In this document: positions 1 to 4,051 of the stretch, piece by piece
Numbering within the stretch: position 1 is the first letter of the stretch
Layout: the number at the start of each line of letters is the position of its first letter
From: Lactobacillus sp.
GTDB taxonomy: Bacteria > Bacillota > Bacilli > Lactobacillales > Lactobacillaceae
Direction of reading: 5' to 3'
Assembly (NCBI GenBank): GCA_003482405.1
Contig: DMZB01000258.1
Location: forward strand, 1 to 6,948
DNA length: 6,948 nt
The notes under the pieces: generated by a model
Told to the model about the DNA's origin: nothing
The model's input: only the letters and a program-made list of their open reading frames with translations
Database searches by the model: none
Translations under genes and position numbers: made by a program

Positions 1-1
1 T

Positions 2-112
2 GTGGTCAAACTTGAGCGTTACTCGCAAACGCAAATCGATACAATGACGGCACATGAAGGAACCAGAAGTTCGCGTTTGGTAATGAGAGGTGATTGTGAT
101 GGCACGTGGTAG
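2..112 (+). CDS. Possible 3' end of an upstream gene (partial, uncertain)
   Basis: Reading from base 2, this frame stays open for 36 codons to a TAG at 110-112, overlapping the start of the next gene by 14 bases. Such an overlap would fit translational coupling in an operon. Codon use looks unremarkable for the region, but the last residues (GDCDGTW) come from the ribosome binding site of the next gene read out of frame, so the frame may be fortuitous. The alternative is the frame starting at base 3, which ends at TGA 45-47 with a basic tail (TRKRKSIQ) like the cytoplasmic end of a membrane anchor. I cannot choose between them without upstream sequence and assign no function. Confidence 0.25.
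   Translation: MVKLERYSQTQIDTMTAHEGTRSSRLVMRGDCDGTW
85..93 (+). promoter_or_regulatory. Ribosome binding site deciding the start of the first WxL gene
   Basis: GAGAGGTGA lies 5 bases before ATG 99. In-frame GTG codons at 90 and 96 are too close to, or inside, this site, so ATG 99 is the preferred start. Confidence 0.7.
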
Positions 113-1184
113 GCAATGGCTGTCGATATTTTTTACCCTGTTGTTGATTGGTGTCTTATTTTTACCAGTGTCAGGATTAGCCGAAGTGGTGAAAGAACCG
201 ACAACTTCGAGTGCGCTTTCTTCGTCTTCTAGCGTGAGCTCAATATCGGCAATTGAATCCTCAACGGCCACGTCTAGTAGCGACAATTTACGAGGCAAGA
301 GTGATCAGTCATCGGTGACCGCCACCAGCAAAGGGGCGCGTGATAGTAGCCTCCCAATTTCATTTGGCATGACACCGGTCTCACGACAACCCATTAATTT
401 CAACGGCACTGACGTTACAGTCCCCGTGTTGATGGACTTGCCGCGTACTGGCACCGTTAATTTTTACGTGATGTTTTGGTGGGGCATTAACCAGTGGGTA
501 GGCAGTCAAACCTTCACAAAGACGGGCCAGAAGATTGCGGCGAACTTTATCATCCCGGCAAGTGTTATCCCACAAGAGGGTTCAATCCACACGGTTTCAC
601 TGTTTGCGGTGGATAGTTCAGATCATCAAACGGGCCTTACAAACTTGATTATGCTGTCCAATGTTTCTGGAGTACAGAACGGTGATTTGCGTGTAATTGC
701 ACCGGGCAACGTGACGTTCAATCAGGATCAAAAGCCATTGACCGTGAATCAAGCTTGGGGTCACCAGTTGCTTGCTAACATTGTCGGCCCTCAGCTAAAT
801 AATCAAACCGGTATCGGCGACAATCGTTTGGCTGTATTAGATACGTATAAGGCCAAACAGAGTTGGACACTAACGGCGTCGGCTGCCAAGCCACTGACTG
901 GTCCTGATCACGAAACATTGACCGGAGCACTCTATTATGCAAGAAATGGCAAGCATCAGCCGATTGAAGGCACGCAAGCGCTGGTTGCCACAAGTAATGA
1001 CTATGCGAGCGAGGATGTGTCTGATGCCAATCAGGTTGTACAGGGTCGGCAGACCAACATTTCTGGGCATTGGGGACCGCAAACTGGCCTCTATTTAGAA
1101 GTGCCATACGGTGTCGGTGGTGGCAACGAAGTTTATTCTGGGGCAATTACTTGGACACTAACAGACGGTGTCACTAATCAATAG
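99..1184 (+). CDS. WxL-domain surface protein with Ser-rich linker and N-terminal beta domain
   Basis: Secreted cell-wall protein of 361 residues. Residues 1-28 form a signal peptide: a basic MARGRQ start, a long hydrophobic core, and probable cleavage after GLA. Residues about 30-85 are a Ser/Thr-rich linker. Residues about 88-190 look like a beta-sandwich, with alternating hydrophobic strands and many aromatics near FYVMFWWGINQW; I cannot name the family. From residue 195 there is a WxL domain: an opening GDLRVIAPGNVTF strand, the first motif WTLT at W256, a long middle section, and the closing motif WTLT at W352 nine residues before the stop. WxL domains bind peptidoglycan non-covalently in low-GC Gram-positive bacteria. 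ATG 99 is chosen over upstream GTG codons because of its ribosome binding site. The gene lies ahead of a second WxL gene and a DUF916/DUF3324 gene, the usual Csc-type company. The WxL call is strong; the ligand of the N-terminal domain is unknown. Confidence 0.88.
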   Translation: MARGRQWLSIFFTLLLIGVLFLPVSGLAEVVKEPTTSSALSSSSSVSSISAIESSTATSSSDNLRGKSDQSSVTATSKGARDSSLPISFGMTPVSRQPINFNGTDVTVPVLMDLPRTGTVNFYVMFWWGINQWVGSQTFTKTGQKIAANFIIPASVIPQEGSIHTVSLFAVDSSDHQTGLTNLIMLSNVSGVQNGDLRVIAPGNVTFNQDQKPLTVNQAWGHQLLANIVGPQLNNQTGIGDNRLAVLDTYKAKQSWTLTASAAKPLTGPDHETLTGALYYARNGKHQPIEGTQALVATSNDYASEDVSDANQVVQGRQTNISGHWGPQTGLYLEVPYGVGGGNEVYSGAITWTLTDGVTNQ

Positions 1185-1368
1185 GCACCATCTAACCTAA
1201 GCACAGGCATAGGATAAAGATTTACCGATTGGCACCGGAGCACCAGAGGAGGTGAGGCCTATTCAAAAAGTGTGATGTACAGATGATGTCGCAAATAAAT
1301 AACTCGATTATAGGTATGTTGCTTTTACTAAAACTGATCAACATTTGAGAGAAAAAAGGAGCGTTAAT
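1185..1368 (+). other. Intergenic region with an orphan Shine-Dalgarno sequence and a tiny ORF
   Basis: These 184 bases separate the two WxL genes. AGGAGGTGA at 1247-1255 matches the 16S anti-Shine-Dalgarno perfectly, but no usual start codon lies 5-12 bases downstream. Thirty bases further, ATG 1286 opens a 20-codon frame for a hydrophobic peptide (MSQINNSIIGMLLLLKLINI) that ends at TGA 1346-1348, just before the next gene's own ribosome binding site. It has no ribosome binding site at a normal distance. I see no convincing sigma-A promoter (only weak -10-like stretches near 1309-1320) and no intrinsic terminator. The region could be a leader or the remnant of a decayed gene. Confidence 0.4.
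1356..1361 (+). promoter_or_regulatory. Ribosome binding site deciding the start of the second WxL gene
   Basis: AAGGAG sits 7 bases before ATG 1369. An in-frame TTG at 1345 lies upstream of this site and would add eight charged residues ahead of a normal signal peptide, so it is rejected as the start. Confidence 0.8.
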
Positions 1369-2127
1369 ATGTCATTATCAACAAAAATTAAACTGTTTTC
1401 TGCCCTTGGACTCGCGGTCGCTGGTCTCGGATTATCTGTACCATCAGTCGCAATGGCACAAACTTCAACACCATCAACAACCTCAACTCAAGCTACAGTT
1501 GGATTTACCGAGGATGATCAAACACCTGAAAATCCTGTCGATCCAGAAAACCCAACTAAACCTGGTGATGGAACTAATCCAGGGACAGGCAACACTGGCG
1601 CTCTGACTTTAGACTACGTATCCGGATTTGACTTTGGTATAAACAAGATTTCACCAAGTGAAAAAACATACACCGCTGGACTTGATAAAGCGAATAAGTC
1701 AACCACGTATGCACAGGTAACGGATAAACGCGCCGGCGATCCAAAGGGGTGGACCTTGAAGGTCACAGAACAAGAGCAATTAAAGAGTCTTAAAGCTCAA
1801 AAAGAGCTGACAGGCACACAAATCAGCCTAACGGAGGCTAAAGCCGTTAGTGGTCTTAGTCTACCGGAAAGTCAGGTCAGTGTGACTGATCAAGCATTGA
1901 CCCCAGGGACACAGTCTGTTGTCATGAATGCTTTACCAGGCAATGGTTATGGACGTTGGACGGACGCTTGGGGGACAGCTAAAACCGGTAGTGGTGTCAA
2001 ATTGACGGTGCCAACTGGCGCTTATCCTGAGGCAGATACGTACACAACGAACCTAAATTGGTCGCTTGAAGACATTCCAACTAACGGTGGGAGCAGCGTT
2101 AACCCAAATCTCCCAACGGGCAATTAG
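1369..2127 (+). CDS. WxL-domain cell-wall protein (CscB/CscC type)
   Basis: Secreted protein of 252 residues that is almost entirely a classic WxL module. Residues 1-30 are a signal peptide (KIK start, hydrophobic core, cleavage after AMA, with Q31 as the mature N-terminus). Residues 31-75 are a Thr/Ser- then Pro/Asn/Gly-rich linker (PENPVDPENPTKP). The WxL domain begins at about residue 76 with TGALTLDYVSGFDFG. It continues with a QVTDKRAG stretch, the first motif WTLKV at W128, the LTPGTQSVVMNA strand, the GRWTDAWG loop and the second motif WSLEDIP at W231. The family attaches to peptidoglycan and often works with DUF916/DUF3324 proteins, one of which is encoded 85 bases downstream. The odd feature is a 15-residue Asn/Pro/Gly tail after the usual DxP end of the domain. 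The -1 frame continues past the stop as a Gly-rich sequence, so the 3' end may be frameshifted. Family assignment is very secure; the exact Csc letter is not. Confidence 0.93.
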   Translation: MSLSTKIKLFSALGLAVAGLGLSVPSVAMAQTSTPSTTSTQATVGFTEDDQTPENPVDPENPTKPGDGTNPGTGNTGALTLDYVSGFDFGINKISPSEKTYTAGLDKANKSTTYAQVTDKRAGDPKGWTLKVTEQEQLKSLKAQKELTGTQISLTEAKAVSGLSLPESQVSVTDQALTPGTQSVVMNALPGNGYGRWTDAWGTAKTGSGVKLTVPTGAYPEADTYTTNLNWSLEDIPTNGGSSVNPNLPTGN

Positions 2128-2156
2128 ACGGTGGTTATGGTGGTGGCGGTAGTTAG
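2103..2156 (+). other. Gly-rich out-of-frame extension at the end of the second WxL gene
   Basis: In the -1 frame relative to the WxL gene, codons from 2103 to a TAG at 2154-2156 read PKSPNGQLDGGYGGGGS. A one-base deletion, or a two-base insertion, between 2103 and 2127 would replace the annotated end with this Gly-rich tail. I see no slippery heptamer that would support programmed frameshifting. It may be a mutational remnant, a sequencing error, or chance from a GGTGGT-rich stretch. Confidence 0.25.
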
Positions 2157-2199
2157 TCGCCAATGCCTCGCGAAAATTGTCCGATTATGAGTCGAGTTT

Positions 2200-2204
2200 A
2201 GGAG
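2200..2204 (+). promoter_or_regulatory. Ribosome binding site deciding the start of the DUF916/DUF3324 gene
   Basis: AGGAG lies 8 bases before ATG 2213 and 11 before ATG 2216. The in-frame TTG 2177 lies upstream of this site, and the in-frame GTG 2204 overlaps its last base, so both are unlikely starts. Confidence 0.75.
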
Positions 2205-2212
2205 TGAATGAA

Positions 2213-3238
2213 ATGATGCAAAAACTAATGCGCAAACGTTGGCTACTGGCTTTACTTGCCGCGTTTGCAATCCTGTTGATTGGCATTCACGCCTCGGCAC
2301 ACGGGCTGGCCTTCTCGGTGCAGCCCGTTTTGCCGACACAACAGGTAAACAAAAAAGTTACTTACTTTGATTTAAAGCTGGCGCCTAAGCAACAGACGAC
2401 ACTGTCTGTGAATGTCCACAACAATAAGTCGACACCACTGCATTTAAAGGCTGGCTTGGCTCAGGCAACGACGAATTTAAACGGTGTTGTGGAGTACAGT
2501 GCCAACAAGGAACAGTTAGACAAGCATGTGCCAGCCAAGTTTGCGCAGGCGGTGGCATTGCCTGACAAACCGATTACAATCGCGCCCAATGCAGATGATC
2601 AGGTGCAAATTCAGGTCACGATGCCTAAACGTGCCTTTAAGGGCCAATTAGCTGGCGGGTTGACTTTAAGTGACGCTGATTTTGGCAAACAGGCCGCAAC
2701 CGGTAAGAAACAAGCGGTTGCCATTAATAACCGGTATCAGTTCGTTGTGGCAATCGTTTTGCGCAATAACCAACGAACGGTGACACCGAAATTAAGTTTG
2801 GACAGCGCCAAAATGGGTCAAATTAACGCACGCAATGTGGTCAGCCGGGCTATCCACAATGAGACGGCGACGTTTGTTAACCAACTCAAGGTGACGGGTC
2901 AAGTTCAAAAGGCCGGTAGCACCGACGTTTTATACACGACTAAACAAGTCAATTATCAGTTAGCGCCAAATGCGATTATGCAGTTTCCGGTGTGGTTAAA
3001 GGAACGTCCGTTAGTGGCGGGCAAATATAAACTCAGAGTCACTGCAAGTGCACAAAAACAACATTGGCAGTTTAGCCGGAATTTCACCGTAACGGCAGCC
3101 AAGGCCAAACATCTAAACGGTTCATCGGTGGAAGTCAAACCGGATAATACATGGCGCAATGCTGCGATCGGTGCAGGCAGTGGTGCAACCGTATTAGCTG
3201 GTGTTCTAGCATGGGCCGTGATTAGACGGCGACACTGA
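2213..3238 (+). CDS. DUF916 and DUF3324 membrane-anchored WxL partner protein (CscA/WxLIP type)
   Basis: Cell-surface protein of 341 residues with the standard layout of the WxL-interacting family. Residues 1-29 are a signal peptide (MRKRWLL then a hydrophobic core; probable cleavage after ASA). A DUF916 domain, now described as peptidoglycan-binding, spans about 34-155. It opens with FSVQPVLPTQQ, has YFDLKLAPKQQ and VNVHNN strands, and ends near the GQLAGGLTLSD turn. A DUF3324 domain, described as host- or partner-binding, spans about 165-300, from the NRYQFVVAIVLRN strand to the RNFTV strand. Residues about 316-337 form one membrane helix followed by the basic cytoplasmic tail RRRH. The gene lies 85 bases after the WxL gene with no terminator between, so co-transcription is likely. 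The family role is to anchor or complex with WxL proteins outside the membrane; its actual ligands here are inferred. I see no strong intrinsic terminator after the gene. ATG 2216 is an alternative start. Confidence 0.92.
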   Translation: MMQKLMRKRWLLALLAAFAILLIGIHASAHGLAFSVQPVLPTQQVNKKVTYFDLKLAPKQQTTLSVNVHNNKSTPLHLKAGLAQATTNLNGVVEYSANKEQLDKHVPAKFAQAVALPDKPITIAPNADDQVQIQVTMPKRAFKGQLAGGLTLSDADFGKQAATGKKQAVAINNRYQFVVAIVLRNNQRTVTPKLSLDSAKMGQINARNVVSRAIHNETATFVNQLKVTGQVQKAGSTDVLYTTKQVNYQLAPNAIMQFPVWLKERPLVAGKYKLRVTASAQKQHWQFSRNFTVTAAKAKHLNGSSVEVKPDNTWRNAAIGAGSGATVLAGVLAWAVIRRRH

Positions 3239-3305
3239 GTTTAGTTATCTTCAATACTTTACGAATTAGCATCATGATTTGAGTAAATTAATTATTTAAT
3301 TTTCG

Positions 3306-3319
3306 TGAAAGCGTTCACA
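3306..3319 (+). promoter_or_regulatory. cre-like operator (CcpA site)
   Basis: TGAAAGCGTTCACA matches the catabolite-responsive element consensus TGWAARCGYTWNCW at 13 of 14 positions. It is centred on a GTGAA/TTCAC inverted repeat (3305-3318). Its right half covers the -35 hexamer of the promoter for the small gene at 3377. By the known position rule, CcpA bound here should block RNA polymerase and repress in the presence of preferred sugars. Binding is inferred from sequence only. Confidence 0.75.
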
Positions 3320-3342
3320 CGCTCGCCCTTATTTGTTACACT
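3314..3342 (+). promoter_or_regulatory. Sigma-A-type promoter of the 73-codon gene
   Basis: The -35 is TTCACA at 3314-3319 (5 of 6 to consensus) and the -10 is TACACT at 3337-3342 (4 of 6), separated by 17 bases. An A/T-only stretch with an AAATTAA/TTAATTT inverted repeat lies just upstream at 3285-3302 and could act as an UP-like element. A start of transcription near 3349 would leave a leader of under 30 bases. The -35 is shared with the cre-like site. Confidence 0.65.
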
Positions 3343-3376
3343 ATTGGTACAGTAATGGAAGAGGAAGTGACGCGTC

Positions 3377-3598
3377 ATGATAACGAATTTGGAAGACTTT
3401 TTACCTGTCTTGAAAGGTGTGCTTAGAGGTTCATTTAATGATGATCGTGAATTAGTTGGTGGCGTTGTTTCCCGTTTACAGGATTCTGATACCATTCACT
3501 ATGGCGTGACCCGCTGGCGGGCAAAAGATACTCAGGATCATGAGTTTACGTTTAAGAAAAACGAAGATGGTACGTTTACGTATTTGTATAAACACTAA
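3377..3598 (+). CDS. Small protein of unknown function (73 residues)
   Basis: I do not recognise the family. The 73-residue product has no signal peptide or membrane helix, so it is probably cytoplasmic. The first half (MITNLEDFLPVLKGVLRG) could be an amphipathic helix. The rest alternates polar and hydrophobic residues (VVSRLQ, IHYGVTRWRAK, HEFTFKKNEDGTFTYLYKH), which suggests several beta strands joined by a turn at NEDG. It is a real gene by context: a strong ribosome binding site (AGGAAGTGA at 3362-3370, one mismatch to perfect) 6 bases before ATG 3377, a good promoter with a cre-like operator, and a strong terminator 36 bases after the stop. It is therefore a monocistronic unit, separate from both surface-protein regions, and is predicted to be repressed by CcpA. 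There is no evidence for a specific biochemical role. Confidence 0.8.
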   Translation: MITNLEDFLPVLKGVLRGSFNDDRELVGGVVSRLQDSDTIHYGVTRWRAKDTQDHEFTFKKNEDGTFTYLYKH

Positions 3599-3633
3599 GC
3601 TGAGCGTTGCATTTAGAAGTCAGCGCTAGCATG

Positions 3634-3673
3634 AAAAAACCGTTGAAGGGAAAAATTCTTTCAACGGTTTTTT
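3634..3673 (+). terminator. Strong intrinsic terminator, probably bidirectional
   Basis: A 14-bp perfect stem pairs 3634-3647 (AAAAAACCGTTGAA) with 3660-3673 (TTCAACGGTTTTTT). G-U and Watson-Crick pairs continue it inward to a loop of four A residues at 3652-3655. The six-T tract at 3668-3673 makes it a canonical terminator for the small gene; the A tract on the left arm gives a T tract on the other strand. Confidence 0.92.
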
Positions 3674-3931
3674 ACTTTTAAATTTGGGTAATTAAATATC
3701 GACGTGTTATCTAAAAATTAAGAAATTTATAAGAATTTTAGCCAGTCACGAAACTATATTTGTGCTAGACGATTTAGCGACTAAAACTTGTTCAAAAATA
3801 AAGTTTCTCGAATATGCAACAATGCGCGAAACTACACGGTTTATTAAAGGTCTAAAACAATTTAATTTTACACAATTTTTACCAGCTCAAAATACTGCTA
3901 GAAAGGGCAGAAAAAGGGCGAGTACAGTTGC

Positions 3932-3961
3932 TTTACAAGGTGATTGAGCCCTGATTATAAT
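3932..3961 (+). promoter_or_regulatory. Sigma-A-type promoter of the giant surface-protein gene
   Basis: The -10 is a perfect TATAAT at 3956-3961 and the -35 is TTTACA at 3932-3937 (5 of 6), with an 18-base spacer. Transcription would start near 3968, giving a leader of about 84 bases before ATG 4052. The leader has only small inverted repeats (CGATTGATCG at 3989-3998 and an ATTTG/CAAAT pair near 4008-4025), and I do not see a recognisable riboswitch. Confidence 0.65.
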
Positions 3962-3964
3962 CAG
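3951..3964 (+). promoter_or_regulatory. Perfect 14-bp palindrome over the -10 box (possible operator)
   Basis: CTGATTATAATCAG is its own reverse complement and encloses the whole -10 hexamer. A dimeric regulator bound here would exclude RNA polymerase. There is no T tract, so it is not a terminator. I cannot match it to a known regulator. About 0.4 perfect 14-bp palindromes would be expected by chance in a window this long with even base use, so the position is what makes it noteworthy. Confidence 0.4.
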
Positions 3965-4051
3965 CTGAAATAATAAATTAACTGTATTTTCGATTGATCG
4001 TAAAGCCATTTGATTGTTTGCAAATAGACCAAAGTGGGAGGTTAACGCAAA

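Larger units (their letters stand above)
3674..4051 (+). other. AT-rich non-coding region upstream of the giant surface-protein gene
   Basis: These 378 bases hold no gene I can support. A 61-codon frame from GTG 3762 to TGA 3947 has no ribosome binding site, reads as a basic low-information peptide, and runs into the -35 region of the promoter below. The 8-mer CGAAACTA occurs twice (3749-3756 and 3827-3834), which chance can explain in a stretch of this size. The supported content is the promoter with its palindrome at 3932-3964 and the long leader after it. The region's length suggests room for regulator binding. Confidence 0.5.

Noticed and set aside
775..1146. 123-codon open frame on the minus strand
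   Set aside because: It lies wholly antisense to the WxL domain of a secure gene, and the translation has the irregular Cys/His/Arg/Trp-rich look of a shadow frame.
2145..2161. GGCG/CGCC hairpin between the second WxL gene and the DUF916/DUF3324 gene
   Set aside because: It has only a four-pair stem with a nine-base loop and no T tract, so it is not a credible terminator.
3285..3302. AAATTAA/TTAATTT inverted repeat after the DUF916/DUF3324 gene, as a terminator
   Set aside because: The stem is entirely A/T and too weak, with only a short T run. It is better read as AT-rich DNA upstream of the next promoter.
3749..3834. CGAAACTA repeated at 3749 and 3827 with an inverted AGTTTC between, as a possible regulator array
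   Set aside because: About one repeated 8-mer is expected by chance in a stretch of this length, and the copies have unrelated flanks.
3762..3947. 61-codon frame starting at GTG in the AT-rich intergenic region
   Set aside because: No ribosome binding site precedes it, and it overlaps the -35 region of the next promoter. The peptide shows no domain or transmembrane pattern.
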